A DNA stretch of 64,000 bases. Origin: Antedon mediterranea (lineage: Eukaryota; Echinodermata; Crinoidea; Comatulida; Antedonidae). The notes beneath the pieces were generated by a model that saw only the letters and a program-made list of their open reading frames with translations, was not told the origin of the DNA and did no database searches. Positions 20,777 through 33,453 of this stretch are shown one piece after another; position 1 is the stretch's first letter; every line of letters starts with the position of its first letter. The DNA lies in NCBI RefSeq assembly GCF_964355755.1, contig NC_092675.1, forward strand, positions 8,755,312-8,819,311, in the 5' to 3' direction. The position numbers were made by a program, and so were the translations under genes.

Positions 20777-20895
20777 GTCTACAACCATACCACGTTGAAA
20801 ACACCGGTTCTCCACCGAACACCGCAGTTAAACAACGTCGGGCCTGGTTAGTACTTGGATGGGAGACCGCCTGGGAATACCTGGTGTCGTAGACC
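20777..20895 (+). rRNA. 5S rRNA copy, unit 11
   Basis: G37C, T38A. Confidence 0.8.
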
Positions 20896-21013
20896 TATGT
20901 TTAACTTTTTATAAATTATACTAAACAATGTTTATTTTACCTTTCAATTATGTTTTTTGACAGTAACTATAAGATCTTTCTCAGTTATAATCTTGAACCG
21001 CAAGTAAACGAAT

Positions 21014-21132
21014 GTCTACAACCATACCACGTTGAAAACACCGGTTCTCGTCCGAACACCGCAGTTAAACAACGTCGGGCCTCGTTAGTACTTGGATGGG
21101 AGAACACCAGGGAATACGTGGTGTCGTAGACC
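21014..21132 (+). rRNA. 5S rRNA copy, unit 11, helix V compensated
   Basis: G70C, C91A, G93A, T96A, C105G. Confidence 0.78.
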
Positions 21133-21250
21133 TATGTTTAACTTTTTTAAATTATACTAAATAAAGTTTATTTTACCTTTCAATTATATTTTTATGACAG
21201 TAACTATAAGATCTTTCAAAGTTATAATCTTGAACCGCAAGTAACCGAAT

Positions 21251-21933
21251 GTCTACAACCGTACCAGGTTGCCTAGCCTGTGAATATCTGTTGTCGTACA
21301 CCTGTTTTTATCTTTTTAATAATCCTAAAATATAGTCTCGTTTAAGTGTTTCTATTTTCCAAAAATGTGTTTATACTGTTGATGATAGTATAAGTTAAGT
21401 AAATAAATTCAAACTGTAACCGCAATTAATCGAAAGTTTTTCAACTAAACTGCATTGAAAACAACGGTTCTCGTCCGATCACTGAAGTTAAACAAGTTGT
21501 TGTTCAAAGACATGTTTGTTGTTGTATGTTGCTGCTGTGGTGACGGTACAAACGTCACTGTACTACGCGGGCGTCCACTTGTGTGCGCGTTTGATTCTTA
21601 GCAACAACGCGGCCTGAATCTTTTGTACATGCCGCTATTGTGTTATGCTTCTTTGTACTGTGTTATTGTTTCCTTTATATTATCTTTTTAAGAACCTCAG
21701 TATAACTTTTTAAATTATACTAAACAAAGTTGAATTTACCTTTCAAGTATGTGTTTCTTCAACAGAAGTGGGTGTAAATACCAACGTCATGGTTTCAGCA
21801 GCTGCTAATTTCAATCCTAGAAAATGTTCTATAATAAATGAACAAAACTATTAGGTTATAGGATATATATGTTTATAGAGATTTTGACAGTGAATATAAG
21901 ATTTATATATACTTGAACCGCAAGTAACCGAAC
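21251..21933 (+). repeat. Unit 11 tail: 5S relics and linker
   Basis: Relic A 21251-21302, relic B 21437-21496, full linker. Confidence 0.85.
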
Positions 21934-22052
21934 GTCTACAATCATACCACGTTGAAAATACCGGTTCTCGTCCGAACACCGCAGTTAAACAACGTCGGGC
22001 CTCGTTAGTACTTGGATGGGAGACCGCCTGGGAATACCTGGTGTCGTAGACC
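21934..22052 (+). rRNA. 5S rRNA copy, unit 12 leader
   Basis: C9T, C26T, G70C. Confidence 0.8.
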
Positions 22053-22170
22053 TATGTTTAACTTTTTTAAATTATACTAAACAAAGTTTATTTTACCTCT
22101 CAATTATGTTTTTATGACAGTAACTATAAGATCTTTCTAAGTTATAATCTTGAACCGCAAGTAACCGAAC

Positions 22171-22289
22171 GTCTACAACCATACCACGTTGAAAACACCG
22201 GTTCTCCTCCGAATACCGCAGTTAAACAACGTCGGGCCTGGTTAGTACTTGGATGGGAGACCGCCTGGGAATACCTTGTGTCGTAGACC
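22171..22289 (+). rRNA. 5S rRNA copy, unit 12
   Basis: G37C, C44T, G107T. Confidence 0.78.
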
Positions 22290-22406
22290 TATGTTTAACT
22301 TTTTTAAATTATACTAAACAATGTTTATTTTACCTTTCAATTATGTTTTTTGACAGTAACTATAAGATCTTTCTCAGTTATAATCTTGAACCGCAAGTAA
22401 CCGAAT

Positions 22407-22525
22407 GTCTACAACCATACCACGTTGAAAACACCGGTTCTCGTCCGAACACCGCAGTTAAACAACGTCGGGCCTGGTTAGTACTTGGATGGGAGACCGC
22501 CTGGGAATACCTGGTGTCGTAGACC
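22407..22525 (+). rRNA. 5S rRNA copy, unit 12
   Basis: Consensus. Confidence 0.85.
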
Positions 22526-22642
22526 TATGTTTAACTTTTTTACATTATACTAAACAATGTTTATTTTACCTTTCAATTATGTTTTTTGACAGTAACTATA
22601 AGATCTTTCTCAGTTATAATCTTGAACCGCAAGTAACCGAAT

Positions 22643-22765
22643 GTCTACAACCATACCACGTTGAAAACACCGGTTCTCGTACGTCCGAACACCACAGTTA
22701 AACAACGTCGGGCCTGGTTAGTACTTGGATGGGAGACCGCCTGGGAATACCTGGTGTCGTAGACC
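22643..22765 (+). rRNA. 5S rRNA copy, unit 12 (123 nt)
   Basis: 4-nt insertion (ACGT) after base 38 and G48A; probably nonfunctional. Confidence 0.7.
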
Positions 22766-22882
22766 TATGTTTAACTTTTTAAATTATACTAAACAATGTT
22801 TATTTTACCTTTCAATTATGTTTTTATGACAGTAACTATAAGATCTTTCTAAGTTATAATCTTGAACCGCAAGTAACCGAAC

Positions 22883-23001
22883 GTCTACAACCATACTACG
22901 TTGAAAACACCGGTTCTCGTCCGAACACCGCAGTTAAACAATGTCGGGCCTGGTTAGTACTTGGATGGAAGACCGCCTGGGAATACCTGGTGTCGTAGAC
23001 C
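22883..23001 (+). rRNA. 5S rRNA copy, unit 12
   Basis: C15T, C60T, G87A. Confidence 0.75.
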
Positions 23002-23119
23002 TATGTTTAACTTTTTTCAATTATACTAAACAAAGTTTATTTTACCTTTCAATTATGTTTTTATGACAGTAACTATAAGATCTTTCTAAGTTATAATCTT
23101 GAACCGCAAGTAACCGAAC

Positions 23120-23238
23120 GTCTACAACCATACCACGTTGAAAACACCGGTTCTCGTCCGAACACCGCAGTTAAACAACGTCGGGCCTGGTTAGTACTTG
23201 GATGGGAGACCGCCTGGGAATACCTGGTGTCGTAGACC
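23120..23238 (+). rRNA. 5S rRNA copy, unit 12
   Basis: Consensus. Confidence 0.85.
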
Positions 23239-23356
23239 TATGTTTAACTTTTTTAAATTATACTAAACAAAGTTTATTTTACCTTTCAATTATGTTTTTA
23301 TGACAGTAACTATAAGATCTTTCTAAGTTATAATCTTGAACCGCAAGTAACCGAAC

Positions 23357-23475
23357 GTCTACAACCATACCACGTTGAAAACACCGGTTCTCGTCCGAAC
23401 ACCGCAGTTAAACAACGTCGGGCCTGGTTAGTACTTGGATGGGAGACCGCCTGGGAATACCTGGTTTCGTAGACC
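23357..23475 (+). rRNA. 5S rRNA copy, unit 12
   Basis: G110T. Confidence 0.82.
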
Positions 23476-23593
23476 TATGTTTAACTTTTTTAAATTATAC
23501 TAAACAATGTTTATTATACCTTTCAATTATGTTTTTATGACAGTAACTATAAGATCTTTCTAAGTTATAATCTTGAACCGCAAGTAACCGAAC

Positions 23594-23712
23594 GTCTACA
23601 ACCATACCACGTTGAAAACACCGGTTCTCCTCCGAACACCGCAGTTAAACAACGTCGGGCCTGGTTAGTACTTGGATGGGAGACCGCCTGGGAATACCTT
23701 GTGTCGTAGACC
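23594..23712 (+). rRNA. 5S rRNA copy, unit 12
   Basis: G37C, G107T. Confidence 0.8.
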
Positions 23713-23829
23713 TATGTTTAACTTTTTTAAATTATACTAAACAATGTTTATTTTACCTTTCAATTATGTTTTTTGACAGTAACTATAAGATCTTTCTCAG
23801 TTATAATCTTGAACCGCAAGTAACCGAAT

Positions 23830-23948
23830 GTCTACAACCATACCACGTTGAAAACACCGGTTCTCGTCCGAACACCGCAGTTAAACAACGTCGGGCCTGG
23901 TTAGTACTTGGATGGGAGACCGCCTGGGAATACCTGGTGTCGTAGACC
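23830..23948 (+). rRNA. 5S rRNA copy, unit 12
   Basis: Consensus. Confidence 0.85.
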
Positions 23949-24066
23949 TATGTTTAACTTTTTTAAATTATACTAAACAAAGTTTATTTTACCTTTCAAT
24001 TATGTTTTTATGACAGTAACTATAAGATCTTTCTCAGTTATAATCTTGAACCGCAAGTAAACGAAC

Positions 24067-24181
24067 GTCTACAACCATACCACGTTGAAAACACCGGTTC
24101 TCGTTCGAACTCGTTAAACAACGTCGGGCCTGGTTAGTACTTGGATGGGAGACCGCCTGGGAATACCTGGTGTCGTAGACC
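24067..24181 (+). rRNA. 5S rRNA copy, unit 12 (115 nt)
   Basis: Net 4-nt loss around bases 44-50 (GAACTCGTTAAAC) just before box A; likely defective. Confidence 0.7.
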
Positions 24182-24299
24182 TATGTTTAACTTTTTTAAA
24201 TTATACTAAACAAAGTTTATTTTACCTTTCAATTATGTTTTTATGACAGTAACTATAAGATCTTTCTCAGTTATAATCTTGAACCGCAAGTAACCGAAC

Positions 24300-24418
24300 G
24301 TCTACAACCATACCACGTTGAAAACGCCGGTTCTCGTCCGAACACCGCAGTTAAACAACGTCGGGCCTGGTTAGTACTTGGATGGGAGACCGCCTGGGAA
24401 TACCTGGTGTCGTAGACC
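24300..24418 (+). rRNA. 5S rRNA copy, unit 12
   Basis: A27G. Confidence 0.83.
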
Positions 24419-24536
24419 TATGTGTAACTTTTTTAAACTATACTAAATAAAGTTTATTTTACCTTTCAATTATATTTTTATGACAGTAACTATAAGATCT
24501 TTCTAAGTTATAATCTTGAACCGCAAGTAACCGAAT

Positions 24537-25215
24537 GTCTACAACCGTACCAGGTTGCCTAGCCTGTGAATATCTGTTGTCGTATACCTGTTTTTATCTT
24601 TTTAATAATCCTAAAATATAGTCTCGTTTAAGTGTTTCGATTTTCCAAAAATGTGTTTATACTGTTGATGATAGTATAAGTAAAAAAATTCAAACTGTAA
24701 CCGCAATTAATCGAAAGTTTTTCAACTAAACTGCATTGAAAACAACGGTTCTCGTCCGATCACTGAAGTTAAACAAGTTGTTGTTCAAAGACATGTTTGT
24801 TGTTGTATGTTGCTGCTGTGGTGACGGTACAAACGTCACTGTACTACGCGGGCGTCCACTTGTGTGCGCGTTTGATTCTTAGCAACAAAGCGGCCTGAAT
24901 CTTTTGTACATGCCGCTAATGTGTTATGCTTCATTGTACAGTGTTATTGTTTCCTTTATATTATCTTTTTAAGAACCTCAGTATAACTTTTTAAATTATA
25001 CTAAACAAAGTTGAATTTACCTTTCAAGTATGTGTTTCTTCAACAGAAGTGGGTGTAAATATCAACGTCATGGTTTCAGCAGCTGCTAATTTCAATCCTA
25101 GAAAATGTTCTATAATAAATGAACAAAAGTATTAGGTTATAGGTTATATGTGTTTATAGAGATTTTGACAGTGAATATAAGATTTATATATACTTTGAAC
25201 CGCAAGTAACCGAAC
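24537..25215 (+). repeat. Unit 12 tail: 5S relics and linker
   Basis: Relic A 24537-24588, relic B 24718-24777, full linker. Confidence 0.85.
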
Positions 25216-25334
25216 GTCTACAACCATACCATGTTGAAAATACCGGTTCTCGTCCGAACACCGCAGTTAAACAACGTCGGGCCTCGTTAGTACTTGGATG
25301 GGAGACCGCCTGGGAATACCTGGTGTCGTAGACC
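25216..25334 (+). rRNA. 5S rRNA copy, unit 13 leader
   Basis: C17T, C26T, G70C. Confidence 0.8.
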
Positions 25335-25452
25335 TATGTTTAACTTTTTTAAATTATACTAAACAAAGTTTATTTTACCTTTCAATTATGTTTTTATGAC
25401 AGTAACTATAAGATATTTCTAAGTTATAATCTTGAACCGCAAGTAACCGAAC

Positions 25453-25571
25453 GTCTACAACCATACCACGTTGAAAACACCGGTTCTCGTCCGAACACCG
25501 CAGTTAAACAACGTCGGGCCTCGTTAGTACTTGGATGGGAGACCGCCTGGGAATACCTGGTGTCGTAGACC
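25453..25571 (+). rRNA. 5S rRNA copy, unit 13
   Basis: G70C. Confidence 0.82.
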
Positions 25572-25688
25572 TATGTTTAACTTTTTTAAATTATACTAAA
25601 CAATGTTTATTTTACCTTTCAATTATGTTTTTTGACAGTAACTATAAGATCTTTCTAAGTTATAATCTTGAACCGCAAGTAACCGAAC

Positions 25689-25807
25689 GTCTACAACCAT
25701 ACCACGTTGAAAACACCGGTTCTCGTCCGAACACCGCAGTTAAACAACGTCGGGCCTGGTTAGTACTTGGATGGGAGACCGCCTGGGAATACCTGGTGTC
25801 GTAGACC
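25689..25807 (+). rRNA. 5S rRNA copy, unit 13
   Basis: Consensus. Confidence 0.85.
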
Positions 25808-25924
25808 TATGTTTAACTTTTTTAAATTATACTAAACAATGTTTATTTTACCTTTCAATTATGTTTTTTGACAGTAACTATAAGATCTTTCTCAGTTATA
25901 ATCTTGAACCGCAAGTAACCGAAT

Positions 25925-26043
25925 GTCTACAACCATACCACGTTGAAAACACCGGTTCTCGTCCGAACACCGCAGTTAAACAACGTTGGGCCTGGTTAGT
26001 ACTTGGATGGGAGACCGCCTGGGAATACCTGGTGTCGTAGACC
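25925..26043 (+). rRNA. 5S rRNA copy, unit 13
   Basis: C63T, and the spacer after it reads ATGTTGAAC. This pair of markers also flanks the DNA transposon, so this copy is an empty-site counterpart. Confidence 0.82.
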
Positions 26044-26161
26044 TATGTTGAACTTTTTTAAATTATACTAAACAATGTTTATTTTACCTTTCAATTATGT
26101 TTTTATGACAGTAACTATAAGATCTTTCAAAGTTATAATCTTGAACCGCAAGTAACCGAAT

Positions 26162-26280
26162 GTCTACAACCATACCACGTTGAAAACACCGGTTCTCGTC
26201 GGAACACCGCAGTTAAACAACGTCGGGCCTGGTTAGTACTTGGATGTGAGACCGCCTGGGAATACCTGGTGTCATAGACC
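26162..26280 (+). rRNA. 5S rRNA copy, unit 13
   Basis: C40G, G86T, G113A. Confidence 0.75.
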
Positions 26281-26398
26281 TATGTTTAACTTTTTTAAAT
26301 TATACTAAATAAAGTTTATTTTACCTTTCAATTATATTTTTATGACAGTAACTATAAGATCTTTCAAAGTTATAACCTTGAACCGCAAGTAACCGAAT

Positions 26399-27076
26399 GT
26401 CTACAACCGTACCAGGTTGCCTAGCCTGTGAATATCTGTTGTCGTACACCTGTTTTTATCTTTTTAATAATCCTAAAATATAGTCTCGTTTAAGTGTTTC
26501 TATTTTCCAAAAATGTGTTTATACTGTTGATGATAGTATAAGTAAATAAATTCAAACTGTAACCGCAATTAATCGAAAGTTTTTCAACTAAACTGCATTG
26601 AAAACAACGGTTCTCGTCCGATCACTGAAGTTAAACAAGTTGTTGTTCAAAGACATGTTTGTTGTTGTATGTTGCTGCTGTGGTGACGGTACAAACGTCA
26701 CTGTACTACGCGGGCGTCCACTTGTGTGCGCGTTTGATTCTTAGCAACAAAGCGGCCTGAATCTTTTGTACATGCCGCTATTGTGTTATGCTTCTTTGTA
26801 CAGTGTTATTGTTTCTTTTATATTATCTTTTTAAGAACCTCAGTATAACTTTTTAAATTATACTAAACAAAGTTGAATTTACCTTTCAAGTATGTGTTTC
26901 TTCAACAGAAGTGGGTGTAAATACCAACGTCATGGTTTCAGCAGCTGCTAATTTCAATCCTAGAAAATGTTCTATAATAAATGAACAAAACTATTAGGTT
27001 ATAGGATATATATGTTTATAGAGATTTTGACAGTGAATATAAGATTTATATATACTTGAACCGCAAGTAACCGAAC
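26399..27076 (+). repeat. Unit 13 tail: 5S relics and linker
   Basis: Relic A 26399-26450, relic B 26580-26639, full linker. Confidence 0.85.
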
Positions 27077-27195
27077 GTCTACAATCATACCACGTTGAAA
27101 ACACCGGTTCTCGTCCGAACACCGCAGTTAAACAACGTCGGGCCTCGTTAGTACTTGGATGGGAGACCGCCTGGGAATACCTGGTGTCGTAGACC
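27077..27195 (+). rRNA. 5S rRNA copy, unit 14 leader
   Basis: C9T, G70C. Confidence 0.8.
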
Positions 27196-27313
27196 TATGT
27201 TTAACTTTTTTAAATTATACTAAACAAAGTTTATTTTACCTTTCAATTATGTTTTTATGACAGTAACTATAAGATCTTTCTAAGTTATAATCTTGAACCG
27301 CAAGTAACCGAAC

Positions 27314-27432
27314 GTCTACAACCATACCACGTTGAAAACACCGGTTCTCCTCCGAACACCGCAGTTAAACAACGTCGGGCCTGGTTAGTACTTGGATGGG
27401 AGACCGCCTGGGAATACCTGGTGTCGTAGACC
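27314..27432 (+). rRNA. 5S rRNA copy, unit 14
   Basis: G37C. Confidence 0.83.
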
Positions 27433-27549
27433 TATGTTTAACTTTTTTAAATTATACTAAACAATGTTTATTTTACCTTTCAATTATGTTTTTTGACAGT
27501 AACTATAAGATCTTTCTCAGTTATAATCTTGAACCGCAAGTAACCGAAT

Positions 27550-27668
27550 TTCTACAACCATACCACGTTGAAAACACCGGTTCTCGTCGGAACACCGCAG
27601 TTAAACAACGTCGGGCCTGGTTAGTACTTGGATGGGAGACCGCCTGGGAATACCTGGTGTCGTAGACC
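27550..27668 (+). rRNA. 5S rRNA copy, unit 14
   Basis: G1T (first base, helix I) and C40G. Confidence 0.76.
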
Positions 27669-27786
27669 TATGTTTAACTTTTTTAAATTATACTAAATAA
27701 AGTTTATTTTACCTTTCAATTATATTTTTATGACAGTAACTATAAGATCTTTCAAAGTTATAACCTTGAACCGCAAGTAACCGAAT

Positions 27787-28464
27787 GTCTACAACCGTAC
27801 CAGGTTGCCTAGCCTGTGAATATCTGTTGTCGTACACCTGTTTTTATCTTTTTAATAATCCTAAAATATAGTCTCGTTTAAGTGTTTCTATTTTCCAAAA
27901 ATGTGTTTATACTGTTGATGATAGTATAAGTAAATAAATTCAAACTGTAACCGCAATTAATCGAAAGTTTTTCAACTAAACTGCATTGAAAACAACGGTT
28001 CTCGTCCGATCACTGAAGTTAAACAAGTTGTTGTTCAAAGACATGTTTGTTGTTGTATGTTGCTGCTGTGGTGACGGTACAAACGTCACTGTACTACGCG
28101 GGCGTCCACTTGTGTGCGCGTTTGATTCTTAGCAACAAAGCGGCCTGAATCTTTTGTACATGCCGCTATTGTGTTATGCTTCTTTGTACAGTGTTATTGT
28201 TTCTTTTATATTATCTTTTTAAGAACCTCAGTATAACTTTTTAAATTATACTAAACAAAGTTGAATTTACCTTTCAAGTATGTGTTTCTTCAACAGAAGT
28301 GGGTGTAAATACCAACGTCATGGTTTCAGCAGCTGCTAATTTCAATCCTAGAAAATGTTCTATAATAAATGAACAAAACTATTAGGTTATAGGATATATA
28401 TGTTTATAGAGATTTTGACAGTGAATATAAGATTTATATATACTTGAACCGCAAGTAACCGAAC
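27787..28464 (+). repeat. Unit 14 tail: 5S relics and linker
   Basis: Relic A 27787-27838, relic B 27968-28027, full linker. Confidence 0.85.
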
Positions 28465-28583
28465 GTCTACAATCATACCACGTTGAAAACACCGGTTCTC
28501 GTCCGAACACCGCAGTTAAACAACGTCGGGCCTGGTTAGTACTTGGATGGGAGACCGCCTGGGAATACCTGGTGTCGTAGACC
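28465..28583 (+). rRNA. 5S rRNA copy, unit 15 leader
   Basis: C9T. Confidence 0.83.
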
Positions 28584-28700
28584 TATGTTTAACTTTTTTA
28601 AATTATACTAAACAATGTTTATTTTACCTTTCAATTATGTTTTTTGACAGTAACTATAAGATCTTTCTCAGTTATAATCTTGAACCGCAAGTAACCGAAT

Positions 28701-28819
28701 TTCTACAACCATACCACGTTGAAAACACCGGTTCTCGTCCGAACACCGCAGTTAAACAACGTTGGGCCTGGTTAGTACTTGGATGGGAGACCGCCTGGGA
28801 ATACCTGGTGTCGTAGACC
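28701..28819 (+). rRNA. 5S rRNA copy, unit 15
   Basis: G1T and C63T, followed by the ATGTTGAAC spacer variant. Confidence 0.78.
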
Positions 28820-28937
28820 TATGTTGAACTTTTTTAAATTATACTAAACAATGTTTATTTTACCTTTCAATTATGTTTTTATGACAGTAACTATAAGATC
28901 TTTCAAAGTTATAATCTTGAACCGCAAGTAACCGAAT

Positions 28938-29056
28938 GTCTACAACCATACCACGTTGAAAACACCGGTTCTCGTCGGAACACCGCAGTTAAACAACGTC
29001 GGGCCTGGTTAGTACTTGGATGGGAGACCGCCTGGGAATACCTGGTGTCGTAGACC
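28938..29056 (+). rRNA. 5S rRNA copy, unit 15
   Basis: C40G. Confidence 0.82.
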
Positions 29057-29174
29057 TATGTTTAACTTTTTTAAATTATACTAAATAAAGTTTATTTTAC
29101 CTTTCAATTATATTTTTATGACAGTAACTATAAGATCTTTCAAAGTTATAACCTTGAACCGCAAGTAACCGAAT

Positions 29175-29852
29175 GTCTACAACCGTACCAGGTTGCCTAG
29201 CCTGTGAATATCTGTTGTCGTACACCTGTTTTTATCTTTTTAATAATTCTAAAATATAGTCTCGTTTAAGTGTTTCTATTTTCCAAAAATGTGTTTATAC
29301 TGTTGATGATAGTATAAGTAAATAAATTCAAACTGTAACCGCAATTAATCGAAAGTTTTTCAACTAAACTGCATTGAAAACAACGGTTCTCGTCCGATCA
29401 CTGAAGTTAAACAAGTTGTTGTTCAAAGACATGTTTGTTGTTGTATGTTGCTGCTGTGGTGACGGTACAAACGTCACTGTACTACGCGGGCGTCCACTTG
29501 TGTGCGCGTTTGATTCTTAGCAACAAAGCGGCCTGAATCTTTTGTACATGCCGCTATTGTGTTATGCTTCTTTGTACAGTGTTATTGTTTCTTTTATATT
29601 ATCTTTTTAAGAACCTCAGTATAACTTTTTAAATTATACTAAACAAAGTTGAATTTACCTTTCAAGTATGTGTTTCTTCAACAGAAGTGGGTGTAAATAC
29701 CAACGTCATGGTTTCAGCAGCTGCTAATTTCAATCCTAGAAAATGTTCTATAATAAATGAACAAAACTATTAGGTTATAGGATATATATGTTTATAGAGA
29801 TTTTGACAGTGAATATAAGATTTATATATACTTGAACCGCAAGTAACCGAAC
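29175..29852 (+). repeat. Unit 15 tail: 5S relics and linker
   Basis: Relic A 29175-29226, relic B 29356-29415, full linker. Confidence 0.85.
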
Positions 29853-29971
29853 GTCTACAATCATACCACGTTGAAAACACCGGTTCTCGTCCGAACACCG
29901 CAGTTAAACAACGTCGGGCCTCGTTAGTACTTGGATGGGAGACCGCCTGGGAATACCTGGTGTCGTAGACC
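29853..29971 (+). rRNA. 5S rRNA copy, unit 16 leader
   Basis: C9T, G70C. Confidence 0.8.
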
Positions 29972-30089
29972 TATGTTTAACTTTTTTAAATTATACTAAA
30001 CAAAGTTTATTTTACCTTTCAATTATGTTTTTATGACAGTAACTATAAGATCTTTCTAAGTTATAATCTTGAACCGCAAGTAACCGAAC

Positions 30090-30208
30090 GTCTACAACCA
30101 TACCACGTTGAAAACACCGGTTCTCCTCCGAACACCGCAGTTAAACAACGTCGGGCCTGGTTAGTACTTGGATGGGAGACCGCCTGGGAATACCTGGTGT
30201 CGTAGACC
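30090..30208 (+). rRNA. 5S rRNA copy, unit 16
   Basis: G37C. Confidence 0.83.
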
Positions 30209-30325
30209 TATGTTTAACTTTTTTAAATTATACTAAACAATGTTTATTTTACCTTTCAATTATGTTTTTTGACAGTAACTATAAGATCTTTCTCAGTTAT
30301 AATCTTGAACCGCAAGTAACCGAAT

Positions 30326-30444
30326 TTCTACAACCATACCACGTTGAAAACACCGGTTCTCGTCGGAACACCGCAGTTAAACAACGTCGGGCCTGGTTAG
30401 TACTTGGATGGGAGACCGCCTGGGAATACCTGGTGTCGTAGACC
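30326..30444 (+). rRNA. 5S rRNA copy, unit 16
   Basis: G1T, C40G. Confidence 0.76.
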
Positions 30445-30562
30445 TATGTTTAACTTTTTTAAATTATACTAAATAAAGTTTATTTTACCTTTCAATTATA
30501 TTTTTATGACAGTAACTATAAGATCTTTCAAAGTTATAACCTTGAACCGCAAGTAACCGAAT

Positions 30563-31240
30563 GTCTACAACCGTACCAGGTTGCCTAGCCTGTGAATATC
30601 TGTTGTCGTACACCTGTTTTTATCTTTTTAATAATCCTAAAATATAGTCTCGTTTAAGTGTTTCTATTTTCCAAAAATGTGTTTATACTGTTGATGATAG
30701 TATAAGTAAATAAATTCAAACTGTAACCGCAATTAATCGAAAGTTTTTCAACTAAACTGCATTGAAAACAACGGTTCTCGTCCGATCACTGAAGTTAAAC
30801 AAGTTGTTGTTCAAAGACATGTTTGTTGTTGTATGTTGCTGCTGTGGTGACGGTACAAACGTCACTGTACTACGCGGGCGTCCACTTGTGTGCGCGTTTG
30901 ATTCTTAGCAACAAAGCGGCCTGAATCTTTTGTACATGCCGCTATTGTGTTATGCTTCTTTGTACAGTGTTATTGTTTCTTTTATATTATCTTTTTAAGA
31001 ACCTCAGTATAACTTTTTAAATTATACTAAACAAAGTTGAATTTACCTTTCAAGTATGTGTTTCTTCAACAGAAGTGGGTGTAAATACCAACGTCATGGT
31101 TTCAGCAGCTGCTAATTTCAATCCTAGAAAATGTTCTATAATAAATGAACAAAACTATTAGGTTATAGGATATATATGTTTATAGAGATTTTGACAGTGA
31201 ATATAAGATTTATATATACTTGAACCGCAAGTAACCGAAC
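30563..31240 (+). repeat. Unit 16 tail: 5S relics and linker
   Basis: Relic A 30563-30614, relic B 30744-30803, full linker. Confidence 0.85.
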
Positions 31241-31359
31241 GTCTACAATCATACCACGTTGAAAACACCGGTTCTCGTCCGAACACCGCAGTTAAACAAC
31301 GTCGGGCCTCGTTAGTACTTGGATGGGAGACCGCCTGGGAATACCTGGTGTCGTAGACC
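31241..31359 (+). rRNA. 5S rRNA copy, unit 17 leader
   Basis: C9T, G70C. Confidence 0.8.
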
Positions 31360-31477
31360 TATGTTTAACTTTTTTAAATTATACTAAACAAAGTTTATTT
31401 TACCTTTCAATTATGTTTTTATGACAGTAACTATAAGATCTTTCTAAGTTATAATCTTGAACCGCAAGTAACCGAAC

Positions 31478-31596
31478 GTCTACAACCATACCACGTTGAA
31501 AACACCGGTTCTCCTCCGAACACCGCAGTTAAACAACGTCGGGCCTGGTTAGTACTTGGATGGGAGACCGCCTGGGAATACCTGGTGTCGTAGACC
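31478..31596 (+). rRNA. 5S rRNA copy, unit 17
   Basis: G37C. Confidence 0.83.
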
Positions 31597-31713
31597 TATG
31601 TTTAACTTTTTTAAATTATACTAAACAATGTTTATTTTACCTTTCAATTATGTTTTTTGACAGTAACTATAAGATCTTTCTCAGTTATAATCTTGAACCG
31701 CAAGTAACCGAAT

Positions 31714-31832
31714 TTCTACAACCATACCACGTTGAAAACACCGGTTCTCGTCCGAACACCGCAGTTAAACAACGTCGGGCCTGGTTAGTACTTGGATGGG
31801 AGACCGCCTGGGAATACCTGGTGTCGTAGACC
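31714..31832 (+). rRNA. 5S rRNA copy, unit 17
   Basis: G1T. Confidence 0.8.
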
Positions 31833-31950
31833 TATGTTTAACTTTTTTAAATTATACTAAATAAAGTTTATTTTACCTTTCAATTATATTTTTATGACAG
31901 TAACTATAAGATCTTTCAAAGTTATAACCTTGAACCGCAAGTAACCGAAT

Positions 31951-32069
31951 GTCTACAACCGTACCAGGTTGAAAACACCGGTTCTCGTCCGAACACCGCA
32001 GTTAAACAACGTCGGGCCTTGTTAGTACTTGGATGGGAGACCGCCTGGGAATACCTGGTGTCTTAGACC
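31951..32069 (+). rRNA. 5S rRNA copy, unit 17, relic-like 5' end
   Basis: A11G, C17G, G70T, G113T. The first 20 nt match relic A, so this is a hybrid of a relic A start and a normal 5S body. Confidence 0.75.
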
Positions 32070-32186
32070 TATGTTTAACTTTTTTAAATTATACTAAACA
32101 ATGTTTATTTTACCTTTCAATTATGTTTTTTGACAGTAACTATAAGATCTTTCTCAGTTATAATCTTGAACCGCAAGTAACCGAAC

Positions 32187-32305
32187 GTCTACAACCATAC
32201 CACGTTGAAAACACCGGTTCTCGTCCGAACACCGCAGTTAAACAACGTCGGGCCTGGTTAGTACTTGGATGGGAGACCGCCTGGGAATACCTGGTGTCGT
32301 AGACC
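32187..32305 (+). rRNA. 5S rRNA copy, unit 17
   Basis: Consensus. Confidence 0.85.
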
Positions 32306-32423
32306 TATGTTTAACTTTTTTAAATTATACTAAACAAAGTTTATTTTACCTTTCAATTATGTTTTTATGACAGTAACTATAAGATCTTTCTCAGTTATAA
32401 TCTTGAACCGCAAGTAAACGAAC

Positions 32424-32538
32424 GTCTACAACCATACCACGTTGAAAACACCGGTTCTCGTTCGAACTCGTTAAACAACGTCGGGCCTGGTTAGTACTTG
32501 GATGGGAGACCGCCTGGGAATACCTGGTGTCGTAGACC
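32424..32538 (+). rRNA. 5S rRNA copy, unit 17 (115 nt)
   Basis: Same 4-nt loss before box A as the copy at 24067. Confidence 0.7.
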
Positions 32539-32656
32539 TATGTTTAACTTTTTTAAATTATACTAAATAAAGTTTATTTTACCTTTCAATTATATTTTTA
32601 TGACAGTAACTATAAGATCTTTCTAAGTTATAATCTTGAACCGCAAGTAACCGAAT

Positions 32657-33334
32657 GTCTACAACCGTACCAGGTTGCCTAGCCTGTGAATATCTGTTGT
32701 CGTACACCTGTTTTTATCTTTTTAATAATCCTAAAATATAGTCTCGTTTAAGTGTTTCGATTTTCCAAAAATGTGTTTATACTGTTGATGATAGTATAAG
32801 TAAATAAATTCAAACTGTAACCGCAATTAATCGAAAGTTTTTCAACTAAACTGCATTGAAAACAACGGTTCTCGTCCGATCACTGAAGTTAAACAAGTTG
32901 TTGTTCAAAGACATGTTTGTTGTTGTATGTTGCTGCTGTGGTGACGGTACAAACGTCACTGTACTACGCGGGCGTCCACTTGTGTGCGCGTTTGATTCTT
33001 AGCAACAAAGCGGCCTGAATCTTTTGTACATGCCGCTAATGTGTTATGCTTCATTGTACAGTGTTATTGTTTCCTTTATATTATCTTTTTAAGAACCTCA
33101 GTAAAACTTTTTAAATTATACTAAAAAAGTTGAATTTACCTTTCAAGTATGTGTTTCTTCAACAGAAGTGGGTGTAAATATCAACGTCATGGTTTCAGCA
33201 GCTGCTAATTTCAATCCTAGAAAATGTTCTATAATAAATGAACAAAAGTATTAGGTTATAGGATATATGTGTTTATAGAGATTTTGACAGTGAATATAAG
33301 ATTTATATATACTTTGAACCGCAAGTAACCGAAC
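32657..33334 (+). repeat. Unit 17 tail: 5S relics and linker
   Basis: Relic A 32657-32708, relic B 32838-32897, full linker. Confidence 0.85.
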
Positions 33335-33453
33335 GTCTACAACCATACCATGTTGAAAACATCGGTTCTCGTCCGAACACCGCAGTTAAACAACGTCGGG
33401 CCTCGTTAGTACTTGGATGGGAGACCGCCTGGGAATACCTGGTGTCGTAGACC
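33335..33453 (+). rRNA. 5S rRNA copy, unit 18 leader
   Basis: C17T, C28T, G70C. Confidence 0.78.
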